Assembly (NCBI RefSeq): GCF_004000865.1
Contig: NZ_BIMB01000005.1
Span: 206,771-270,770, forward strand
Direction: 5' to 3'
Length of the DNA: 64,000 nucleotides
From: Paenibacillus elgii NBRC 100335
GTDB taxonomy: Bacteria; Bacillota; Bacilli; Paenibacillales; NBRC-103111
The translations under genes and the position numbers were made by a program. Positions 54,000 to 63,900 of this stretch are shown in pieces (position 1 is the stretch's first letter; the number at the start of each line of letters is the position of its first letter). The notes under the pieces are model-generated. The model was not told the origin of the DNA. It was given only the letters and a program-made list of their open reading frames with translations, and ran no database searches.

Positions 54000-54815
54000 T
54001 TAGCGTGGGGCAGCTCCTTTACGGTACTGCTCCGGAGTGACACCGGTTGCTTTGGCAAACGCGCGGTAAAGTTGACTTGGACTTGAAAATCCAAGACTGT
54101 AGCTGATCTCCGTGACGCTGGCTCGCGTCCTCGCGAGCTGCTCCTTCGCCTGTTCGATCCGCAGGCGCAAAATATATTGATAGGGCGTCACGCCCACCGT
54201 CTGCGTAAAAGAGCGGATAAAGTGAAACTTGCTCTGATAAACGAGCGAAGCAAGCCTCTCCATCGTCAGCCGTTCCGTATAATGCGCATGAATAAATTCC
54301 AGAATATCCGTCATTCCCGATACGAATGCCCGATCGGCATGCCGTACGTTCAGCCCGCCGGAGACGCGTGAACCGTTTTTTTCCACCATGTGCCGTATAT
54401 AAGCCAGCACCCGGCCTTCGGTTTCCTCTACCGCGAGCGGGTCGGGACCGTCTCGAAGCAGCAGCTCGGAAGTCCAGGCCTTCATTCGTTTTTTTATATC
54501 TTCGAGGTTAAAAAGCGGCCGCGAATCCAGCTCCGGCTCCTCTTCCCGCCATCCTTCAGCAAGCAGCTGTTTCCGGACCTGCACAATATATACGCCTCCA
54601 TCCGGACCGAGCGAAAAATGATGCTCCTCCCCCGGATGCTGGATCAACGCATGGCCTCCGCTGATCGAATACACTCTCCGCTCCTGCGTCAAGCGGCACG
54701 TACCGGTGACCGGAATAGTAATTTGATAAAAATCGGCATGAGCATGGGGGATATTCTCAAACGTATTCTCGATGCGCCATAGCTCCATGTTCGGCGTCGT
54801 TAATTTAAATTGCAT
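54000..54815 (-). CDS. AraC-family transcriptional regulator
   Basis: A 271-residue regulator. The N-terminal half is a cupin-like ligand-binding domain (HAHADFYQITIPVTGTCRLTQ, GHALIQHPGEEHHFSLG). The C-terminal double helix-turn-helix shows LTMERLASLVYQSKFHFIRSF, TPYQYILRLRIEQAKEQL and ISYSLGFSSPSQLYRAFAKATGVTPEQYR. It is divergent from an MFS exporter gene 118 bases away, which it probably controls. Confidence 0.93.
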   Translation of the reverse strand: MQFKLTTPNMELWRIENTFENIPHAHADFYQITIPVTGTCRLTQERRVYSISGGHALIQHPGEEHHFSLGPDGGVYIVQVRKQLLAEGWREEEPELDSRPLFNLEDIKKRMKAWTSELLLRDGPDPLAVEETEGRVLAYIRHMVEKNGSRVSGGLNVRHADRAFVSGMTDILEFIHAHYTERLTMERLASLVYQSKFHFIRSFTQTVGVTPYQYILRLRIEQAKEQLARTRASVTEISYSLGFSSPSQLYRAFAKATGVTPEQYRKGAAPR

Positions 54816-54933
54816 GTCCGGTCTCCCTCCTTCCCGCCATTATAGCAAAAATTGCTCGGACGTTAAGCAATTTTTGCGGCGACTTCGTCCGCCTCCTCCC
54901 TTAAGATTAGAAAGAAAAAAAGGATAGGTGCCT

Positions 54934-56175
54934 ATGAACGCTAAAGACACGTTAAGCAAAACCGCCTCGGCCGGCATGCTTGCGCTGACCGGGGTCAGCC
55001 TGGCGCATCTGCTGAACGACGCGATGCAGTCCGCCATTCCCGCGGTATTTCCGATCTTCCAGCAATCGATGCAGCTCAGCTTCGCGCAAATCGGCTGGAT
55101 CGCCTTCGCCCTGAACGTCACGGCCTCCGTATTGCAGCCGCTGGTCGGCTATTACACCGACAAGCGTCCGACGCCTTTGCTGCTTCCGGCAGGGATGGTG
55201 TTCTCGCTGCTCGGCATGATCGGCTTCGCCTATTCGGCCAATTGGTGGATGCTGATTGCTTCCGCCTTGCTGCTGGGCGTCGGCTCGTCCGTGCTGCATC
55301 CCGAATCTTCGCGGGTCGCCCACCTTGCCTCCGCCAAAGGAAGAGGACTTGCCCAATCCATCTTTCAGGTCGGGGGCAACACCGGTCAGGCGCTGGCTCC
55401 CTTAATCGTCGCCTGGCTCGTGGTGCCTCAAGGACAACGAGGGCTGCTCTTGTTCTCGTTCGCCGCCGTACTGGGAATCGCGCTTCAAGGCATCGTCTCG
55501 GGCTGGTACCGGCGTCATCTTGCCGCTCAGTCCGCTAAGAAACGGAGCGCATTACCGGCCGATACGAAGCCCTTGAAAAAAGGATATGTTTCCTTCGCCA
55601 TCGGTTTGCTGATTGTCTTGTTGTTCTCCAAATTTGTATATATTGCCGGCATGACCGGATATTATGCCTTTTATTATATGGACCGGTACGGGTTGTCCTT
55701 GGAAAAGGCCCAGCTTTGCTTGTTCGTGCTGCAAGCGGCCGGCATGCTCGGGACGCTGTTCGGCGGCCCGCTTGCCGACCGTTTCGGACGGAAGCGGATC
55801 ATCTGGTTTTCCATTCTCGGCACCGCGCCGTTCTCGCTGCTGCTGCCCTATGCCACGCCGTTCTGGGCCGCCGTGCTTTGCTTTATGATCGGCGCCATCC
55901 TGATGTCCGGGTTTACGGTAATTATCGTGTACGCCCAGGAGCTGCTCCCGGGGAAGGTCGGGACCGTCGCCGGGCTGTTTTTCGGATTGGCTTTCGGGCT
56001 CGGCGGGCTCGGGTCCGTCGTTCTGGGTGCGCTGATCGATAAGACGAGCATCTCCTTCGTCATTCAGCTCTGCGCCTTCCTCCCGCTGCTGGGCGTCGCA
56101 GCCCTCCTTCTTCCCAAAGACGTCGGTGCGGCGAGGCAAATCCCGGCCGCGGGTGGTCTGACCGCCGAATCCTAG
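54934..56175 (+). CDS. MFS exporter, fosmidomycin-resistance (Fsr) type
   Basis: A 413-residue major-facilitator protein with 12 predicted helices. The N-terminal SLAHLLNDAMQSAIPAVFPIF and GVGSSVLHPESSRVAHLAS with GNTGQALAPLIVA are typical of the Fsr branch, which exports fosmidomycin and other compounds. LADRFGRKRIIW is the MFS loop motif. ATG 54934 lies two codons inside the open frame. The divergent AraC regulator suggests ligand-induced expression. Confidence 0.9.
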   Translation: MNAKDTLSKTASAGMLALTGVSLAHLLNDAMQSAIPAVFPIFQQSMQLSFAQIGWIAFALNVTASVLQPLVGYYTDKRPTPLLLPAGMVFSLLGMIGFAYSANWWMLIASALLLGVGSSVLHPESSRVAHLASAKGRGLAQSIFQVGGNTGQALAPLIVAWLVVPQGQRGLLLFSFAAVLGIALQGIVSGWYRRHLAAQSAKKRSALPADTKPLKKGYVSFAIGLLIVLLFSKFVYIAGMTGYYAFYYMDRYGLSLEKAQLCLFVLQAAGMLGTLFGGPLADRFGRKRIIWFSILGTAPFSLLLPYATPFWAAVLCFMIGAILMSGFTVIIVYAQELLPGKVGTVAGLFFGLAFGLGGLGSVVLGALIDKTSISFVIQLCAFLPLLGVAALLLPKDVGAARQIPAAGGLTAES

Positions 56176-56198
56176 GCTGCGCTCCCACGCTAAAACAG

Positions 56199-56250
56199 AA
56201 CAGACCTCCGGGCCGCATCGGCATCAGCAGCTTAGGAGGTCTGTTTCATT
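56199..56250. terminator. Terminator between MFS exporter and thioesterase gene
   Basis: AACAGACCTCC (56199-56209) with GGAGGTCTGTT (56235-56245), a perfect 11-bp stem with a 25-base loop and a T-rich tail. It lies between converging genes. Confidence 0.65.
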
Positions 56251-56262
56251 TTCAGTCTTCGG

Positions 56263-56775
56263 TTATTCCCAAGGAAAATCCGTAATCAAATAATCCGCGA
56301 ATGCCTTGCTCTGCTCACGGCGGATTCTGCGCATTTCCGCCCGGTGCTTCGCCGTTTCGTGCAGCCGCTTCTCTTCCTCCGTCTCCGGGATGACTTGCGG
56401 CACCGGAACGGGCCGCTGGTCGTCATTCAGCGCGACGAAGGTCAAGAAGGCCGTTGCCGCGATTTTCCGCTCGCCGGTAATCAGGTCCTCGGTGATGACT
56501 TTTACAAATACTTCCATCGAGCTTTTGCCGGTCCAGGTCACGAACGATTCGAGACAGACCGAGTCCGTAGGCCGCACGGGCGACAAAAAGTCGACGGAGT
56601 CGGTGGATGCGGTAACGACGTTTTCCCGGCAATGCTTGGAAGCCGAAATCGAAGCGATATCGTCAATATAAGCCATCAGCTTGCCGCCAAACAGCGTATT
56701 ATGGTTGTTGACATCGGTCGGGAATACCCGGGAAGTTTTGTAGCATCGCGATTGTTTGGCATATTGTTGTTCCAT
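56263..56775 (-). CDS. Acyl-CoA thioesterase, hotdog fold (YkhA/YciA type)
   Basis: Cytoplasmic hydrolase of 170 residues. The hotdog helix and active-site region is seen as VFPTDVNNHNTLFGGKLMAYIDD and VVTASTDSVDFLSPVRPTDSV; ITEDLITGERKIAATAFLTFVA follows. Asp near the NHNTLFGG motif is the expected catalytic residue. The C-terminus is charged. It precedes a 5'-3' exonuclease gene on the same strand, 21 bases from it. Confidence 0.9.
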   Translation of the reverse strand: MEQQYAKQSRCYKTSRVFPTDVNNHNTLFGGKLMAYIDDIASISASKHCRENVVTASTDSVDFLSPVRPTDSVCLESFVTWTGKSSMEVFVKVITEDLITGERKIAATAFLTFVALNDDQRPVPVPQVIPETEEEKRLHETAKHRAEMRRIRREQSKAFADYLITDFPWE

Positions 56776-56796
56776 AAGTTCAGCCGCCTCTTTTCA

Positions 56797-57714
56797 TTAT
56801 CCGATCAATTTCATTAATCCCCTGAATTCCAGCTCCTCAAACTTGCTCAGAACCGTTTGCCGATCCATTTCCCAGAAGCAGCTTTCCAGCGCGCAGGCAA
56901 CGGGAGCTTCACAGCAGATCGTAGCTAGGCTTCGCGAGAGATGCAGCATGTCGAGCTGCGTCTCGATTTTGGAGCGGACACCCTTTGGCAGCAGCGCCAG
57001 ATTTTCCAAAATCCCTTCGATGGATTCGTACTCCACCAGCAGCTTGAGCGCCGTCTTTTCCCCGATGCCTTTGACGCCCGGGTAATTATCCGCCGTGTCG
57101 CCCATGAGCCCTTTGAGATCAATAAATTGCTTCGGTGTCAGCTGCATTTCCTCAAGCAGCGATTCCGGACTGTAGACGGCGTAATTGCCTTGGCCCTTCT
57201 TCATGATCACGACGCGTACCCGTTCCGCCACGAGCTGCAGCATATCGTGATCTCCCGTCAGTATGTATACTTCCGCGTCCTGACTATAGTGCTTCGCCAG
57301 CGTGCCGATGCAATCGTCAGCCTCGTACCCGGAGATGCCGACGTTCACGACGCCGAAGCTGGACGTCACCTCTTTGACAAGGTCGAACTGGGGAATAAGC
57401 TCTTCCGGACAGTCGACCCGGTTCGCCTTGTATTCCGTGAATTGCTCGCTGCGAAACGTTTTGCTCCCCATGTCCCAGCAGCATACGATATGCGTCGGCT
57501 CAAACCGCTGAACCGCATCCCAAAAATATTTCACGAATCCGAATACGGCGTTCGTCGGCATACCGGCGCTCGTCCTCATAATATATCCGCTGTAGGAAGT
57601 GGCGTAAAAAGCGCGGAACAGCAGGGCCATCCCGTCAACGAGCAGAACCCGCGGAAGCGTTCCCTGCTTATCGTCCAAATCATTTATATCGTTGGTATCC
57701 TTCAACTGCTCCAA
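56797..57714 (-). CDS. 5'-3' exonuclease (PolI exonuclease-domain protein, YpcP type)
   Basis: Structure-specific 5' nuclease of 305 residues, similar to the N-terminal domain of DNA polymerase I but free-standing. Acidic metal sites include LLVDGMALLFRAFYA, ISGYEADDCIGTLA and LTGDHDMLQLV. The helix-three-turn-helix is DNYPGVKGIGEKTALKLL. Possible roles are RNA primer and flap removal in replication or repair. Starts at ATG 57714. Confidence 0.92.
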   Translation of the reverse strand: MEQLKDTNDINDLDDKQGTLPRVLLVDGMALLFRAFYATSYSGYIMRTSAGMPTNAVFGFVKYFWDAVQRFEPTHIVCCWDMGSKTFRSEQFTEYKANRVDCPEELIPQFDLVKEVTSSFGVVNVGISGYEADDCIGTLAKHYSQDAEVYILTGDHDMLQLVAERVRVVIMKKGQGNYAVYSPESLLEEMQLTPKQFIDLKGLMGDTADNYPGVKGIGEKTALKLLVEYESIEGILENLALLPKGVRSKIETQLDMLHLSRSLATICCEAPVACALESCFWEMDRQTVLSKFEELEFRGLMKLIG

Positions 57715-57823
57715 GCTTCATCTCTCCCATGAACCGTTATTCCTTCATTATTATAACACAGGTTCGCACGCCGGAGACGCAACGTTTGCAAAAGCAAAAA
57801 GTCCCAGCCTCTTTTCAACAATC

Positions 57824-57855
57824 AAAAAAAAGAATCCCGATCGATTCACGGGACT
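57824..57855 (-). terminator. Probable terminator of the NRPS operon
   Basis: TCCCG (57835-57839) with CGGGA (57849-57853), extended by imperfect pairs, followed on the minus strand by seven T (57824-57831). It lies 57 bases after the NRPS stop. Confidence 0.55.
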
Positions 57856-57911
57856 TAAAAACACCCACGCTCGATCAGGATTGATTTTGTTTGATAGCCG
57901 TCCCGCTCCCG

Positions 57912-60900
57912 CTATACCAAATGGGACTCCACCCGGGTGCCGGACGTTTTTTCGGCGATCAGCCGCAGGATTGCTTGGATACCTTTGATGTTTTCTTCGA
58001 CGAAACCGGATTCCAGCACCTCGTCGTGATTGCCGATCAACGGATATTCCGCATAGCTTCCTTCCGTCGACTCCTTCCATAACAGGCGGTTGCCTGGCGC
58101 CGCATCCTCCGCGCCGGTGCCTGCGGCCACGAAGCCGTGGATGTCGGCCCGGACTGTTCCCGTATTCAGAAGCTCGTTCTTGTACATGGCGTAGTCGTAT
58201 ATTTTTTGCCTGTACGTCTCCGTCAAAATTTGCTTGTACGGTTCGGAAATTTGCTCCAGCAGAAGATCGATTTCCCGGACCGTTTCCTCTCGGGTCAAGT
58301 CGATGGTTTCGCTGCTCTTGACCGAATCGATCATGATGATGTCGGACACCGCGTAGCCTTTGCTTTCCAGCGCTTTGGCCACTTCATGCGCCAGATTGCC
58401 TCCTGACGAGTAGCCGAGCAGGACGTATGGCTGACTGTCTTGAATGCTGACAATATGCTCCACGTAACGCTCCAGCAGCTCCTCCTCATGCCCGCAGTTC
58501 TGGATGAAATCGAGGCCGTAAACGACGCAGCGATCTTCCAACAGTCTGGCCATCTCGGCGAAGGCAAGGCCGTAGCCGATCATCGGAGGGAAGCAGAACA
58601 GGTTGATCGGGCCGTGCTCGTTCAACTTGACAACAGGGTAACCGGCGTTCCGCTCCAGCTCGGATTTCAGCAGCTCGCGCGCGAGCCCTTCGACCGTCGG
58701 CGATTCGAACACGGCGCGAATCGGCAGCTCGACACCCGTTTCCCGGTGAACTTTGCGCACCAGCTCCAGCACCTTGAGCGAATGCCCTCCCATGGCGAAG
58801 AAGTTGTCCTTCACCCCGGCGCGCGGAACGCCCAGCACCTCCTGCCAGAGCTGCGCCAACCGTTCCTCCGTCCCCGTGCGGGGCGCGATGTACTCCGTTC
58901 CCGTCCGCATGCTTCCGTCCGGAGCCGGCAGCGCCTTGCGGTCGATCTTTCCGCTGGTAGTCAGCGGCATCCGCTCCACAGGCACAAAATACGCCGGAAC
59001 CATGTACCCCGGCAGCGCCGCAGCCAAGGCATCCCGAAGTCCGCTGACGGTAAGCTCCCCGTCTCCGGTGACATACGCGCACAGCTGCTGTCCGCCTTCA
59101 TCCGTAATCGCGACAACGACGGCTTCCCGGACAGAAGGCACCTTCATCAGCTGCGCCTCCACCTCGCCGAGCTCGATCCGGTACCCGCGGATTTTGACCT
59201 GATCGTCGATGCGGCCCGCGAACTCGATCGTTCCGTCCGGCAGCCATCTGGCCCAATCGCCCGTGCCGTACATCCGCTCGCCCGGCGCGAACGGATTGGG
59301 GACGAATTTCTCCGCCGTCAGCTCCGGACGGTTCAGGTACCCTTTGGCGAGCCCGTCGCCGGAAATATACAGCTCACCCGGCACGCCCATAGGCTGCAGT
59401 TGCCGATGACGATTCAAAATATAGGCTGCGGTATTGTGGATCGGCTTCCCTAACGTGACCGGAGTCCCGGCTTCGCATTGGGCGGCAAGCACATCGATCG
59501 TCGTCTCGGTCGGGCCGTAATGGTTGTGAAGCGCGTAGCCTTTGCGGACCAGCTTTTCCTTTAAGGAGTCCTCCAGCCGCTCTCCTCCGCAAATCAAGAC
59601 GCGCAGGGAAGGATGGATCTCCTCGTCTTCCTCAGCCAGAAATTCCCGCATGAGTGCTTGTGGAAGATCCAGAATTTGGATTTCACTGGCAGCTATATAA
59701 TCCAAAAGACGCCGCTTGCTCAAAAGTGTCTCCTTGCGGATAACGTGCAGCTCCCCGCCGTGCAGCAGCATGCCGAACATTTGCTCCACGCTGGGATCGA
59801 ACGTATACTCCGCCGTCAGAATCATCCGCGGCCGCACTTGTCCGAAATACCGGGCATGGAACCAATGGATTGTATTGATGACGCTGCGGTGCGCGACCAT
59901 GACCCCTTTGGGCTGCCCCGTCGTTCCCGACGTATAGAGCACGTAGATCAGGTTGTCCGGACCGCTGACGTGCTCCGGATTCGAACCGTCGTCTCCATAG
60001 GCCTGCCGGTCGTCCAGCGCGATGATTTTGCCGCCAAAAGATACCCGCTCCCGCAGACGATCCTGCAGCAGCAAGAGCTGCGCGCCCGAGTCTTCCAGCA
60101 TGTAGCGAATCCGTTCCTCCGGATATTCGGGATCGATCGGCACATAAGCGCCTCCGGCTTTGAGAATCGCCAGCACGCCGACGATCATCTCAAGCGATCG
60201 CTCCGCCATAATCGCGACAAGCTTGTCCGGCCGGATACCTTCGGCCCGCAGCGTATGCGCCAGCCGGTTCGCCAGCTCATTCAGCTCGCCGTAGGTCAGC
60301 CGCTCGTCTTCCCAGACGACTGCCGTCCGGTCCGGCGTGTGCGCCGCCTGCTCTTCGAACAGGCCATGTACGGTCCGCTCCCGCGGATAATCCGCCGCCG
60401 TCTCGTTGAACGTTCGGACGAGGCGCTCTTTTTCCTCCGGCGTCGCCAGCTCCAGTTCACTCACGCGAAGGTGCGGGTTATCCGCAACCTGTTCCAGAAT
60501 ATGGACAAAATGCCCCTGAATCCGCCGGATATCGTCCGCATCGTACGCCAGCGTATTGTAGCCGAAGCTTACCCGGATCTCTTCGCCCGGCAGCACCACC
60601 AGATTGAAGTCGTAATTCGTCTGCTCAAATACCGACACGTTGGCAATCTCAAAAGCGGCCTCATCAGGGCTTCCGAGCTGCTCCACCTGCTCCTCGACCG
60701 GATAGTTTTCGAACACCATGATGTGACTGATCAAATCGTGCTTTTGCTCAGTCAGCGCCTGAATCTCGAACAGCGGATACGTATCGTAGGCGTTGGAGGC
60801 CAGCGCTTGCTCCTGGGTCCTTCTCATCGCTTCCGCGAATGTCTCTTCCGCCTCGCAGCGGATGCGCACCGGGATCGTATTGATAAACAAGCCGACGATC

Positions 60901-63900
60901 CCTTCCACCCCTTGAATATCCGACGGCCTGCCCGATACGACGCTGCCGAACACGGCGTCTCCGCTGTTGTTGTACTTTTGCAAAACGACGCCCCACGCAG
61001 TCTGCATCAACGTATTCACGGTCACCTGATGCTTTTTCGCCGTCCGGTTCATCCGCTCGGTGAGCAACTTGCCCAGCCCGCAGCTCCATTCGCCCGGACC
61101 GTATCCCTCCGCCTCGCGCGGCTTCGTTCTCGGCAGCGCCGTCCGCTGCTCGCAGCCGGACAAGTAATCGCGCCAATAGGCGGCGGCCGCCTCACCGTCC
61201 TGAGCTTCCAGCCATTCGATAAAGCGGCTGTACGGTACCGCGGGGGCAAGCTCGGGCTGTCTTTGCTCCCGGAGGGCGTTGTAGCCTTCGAACACTTCCT
61301 TGTTCACCAGAGACAGGCACCAGCCGTCCATGACGATATGGTGAAAACTCCAGATAAAACGGTACGCCCGCTCACCTATGCGCAGGATCGATACGCGGAT
61401 CAGCACGTCCCGGCTCAGGTCGAAGCCTTTCGCCTTATCCGCGACTTCGAAAGCCTGCACATAAGCGCTGCGCTCCGCCTCTTCCATCCCTCGCAGATCC
61501 TCGTAATGGAAACCGCAGTCCCTGTGACGGTAGACGACCTGCAGCGGCTCCGTTCCCCGGTCGGTATAAAAATTGGTCCGCAGCGCCCCGTGCCGGTGTA
61601 CCAGCAGGTGCAAGCTTTGGGCAAAAGCCTCGACATCGAAGCCTCCCTGCAGATCATAGGTCACTTGCTCGAAATAAGCCGACGATTGCCGGTCGAACTG
61701 GCTGTAGAACAGCATCCCTTTCTGCATCGGGGTGAGCGCGTACACGTTCTCGATCTCACCGGCGGCTCCCGCCTGTTCCGCAAGCTGATCCAGCTCTTCG
61801 ATGGTTAACCCTTTATACGAAATGTCGCTCGGCGTCAGCTCCGGCCGCTCCTTAGAAGCGCAATGCGCAACGACTTCCCGCAAGCTCGCTTCCAGCAGCC
61901 CGGCCAGCCGCTCCATCGTTTCCTTCCGGTACGTTTGGCCGCTATAGCTGATCGTCAGCTCAAGCACGCCGCCCGAGATCATGCCGTTAATATCGAGCGT
62001 ATAGGCTCTGACCATGCTCGGGCCGATTGGCGCACCGCTGGAATAAGGGGAGGCGTGAAGCGCATTGCCTTCCATATCCTGGTCGAACTGCCCCAAATAG
62101 TTAAAGCTGATCTCCGGCCGCACCGCGAACGCTTCGCCCTCCCGAGGGGCCAACAAATAGCGGAGGATTCCGTAGCCGATCCCCTTCTGCGGGATTTGAC
62201 GCAGCCCTTCCTTGACCCGCTTGATCCGCTGCGACACGTCTTGGCCGGCGCCCATCTCCAGCACGACCGGAAACTGGGTCGTAAACCAGCCTACGGTGCG
62301 CGTAATATCGATGTCCGGAAAAATAGCTTCCCGCCCGTGGCCCTCCAGATTGACAAGCACCCGCTCCATCCCGGTCCACCGGTGAACGGCCATGCCCACG
62401 GCCGTGAGCAGCAGATCGTTCACTTCGGTGTTATAAGCGCGGTGCGCTTGCTTGAGAAGCTGCTCCGTTTCCTGCTCGGTCCATACCGCCGTAACGGCTT
62501 CGCTTTCCGCAAGGAGCGGCCTGTCGTACCGATCCGGCGTCTCGTCCTTGGGTAGCGGCTCGTACCCGGCCTGCGCGATTTGCTGCCAATAGGTGCGTTC
62601 GCGCTCCATGGCCGGACCATCGGCGTAAAGGGACAGCTGCTCCGCCCACAGCCGGAACGAATCCGTCTTGTGCGGAAGGCGGATCGTCTCGCCTTGGACC
62701 GCTTGCTCGTAGGCGCTCGCCAGATCCTCGAACAAGATACGCCAGGACACCCCGTCTACGACCAGATGGTGAATCACGATCAGCAGATGGTCTCCGTCCG
62801 CACAGCGGAACAGTCCCAGCTTCATGAGCGGTCCGTCGCTCAGGTCGATGCCGCTTTGAATGTCGTTCGCCTGCGCTTCAACCGCCGCAGCGCAGTCCGC
62901 TTCGCCCGTGAAATCCGCGATGTCCAGCGTAAACGGCTCGCCCTCGTGAACCCCACGGTTCCAAGCCTCGTAACCGCCGTTTTCTGTCCTGCGGTAAACG
63001 GTGCGCAGCGCGTCGTGATGCCCGACGATGTGGCGCATTGCCTGACGGAGAGCCGCTTCGTCGAAGCCGTCCTTCCGGTAAAACATCACCGACTGGTTAA
63101 AATGATGCGGCTCGGACGGCTCCTGCCCGAAAAACCAATGCTGAATCGGCGTCAGCTTCACGCCGCCCGCAACTTCCCCTTGATCGGCGATACGGCTTAC
63201 CGGCTGAACGACTCCGCTGAGCCCGGCTATGGTCGGGAATTGGAACAAGTCTTTCATTTCCAGCTTGTAGCCCGCTTGAAACAGCCGGGAGGAAATTTGA
63301 ATCGATTTAATCGAATCGCCCCCGAGATCGAAGAAGTTGTCCATCACTCCAACGGTCTTGACTCCTAAAACCGCCTGCCATACCGACGCCAGCGTTTGCT
63401 CAATCGTATTCCGCGGGGCCACGTATTCCGTTCCCGTTTGAACGCTTCCTTCCGGCGCAGGCAACGCCCGGCGATCCACTTTGCCGTTCGGCGTCAGCGG
63501 AATCCGCTCCACCTGAACGAAATACGACGGCACCATGTAGCCCGGCAGCTCCTGCGACAGCGCTCTTCGAACCTCACTTGCCATCAATTCATTCTCCGCC
63601 GTGAAGTAGGCGCACAGCTGCTTTTGCCCCTGCTCGTCTTCCCGCGCGATCACGACCGCTTCCCGCACGCCCTCCACGCGCAGCAACTGCGCTTCCACCT
63701 CGCCCAGCTCGATCCGGTAGCCCCGGATTTTCACCTGCTCGTCGATCCGCCCTTTGTACTCCAGCGTCCCGTCCGGCCGCCAGCGCGCCAAGTCTCCCGT
63801 CCGGTAGCAACGCTCTCCCTCGCGCACCGGGCTCGCGACAAATTTCTCCGCCGTCAGCTCCGGACGGTTCCAATAGCCTCGCGCCACCCCGTCTCCGCCG

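Noticed and set aside
59613..61808. Plus-strand frame of 731 codons
   Set aside because: Antisense shadow of the NRPS gene.
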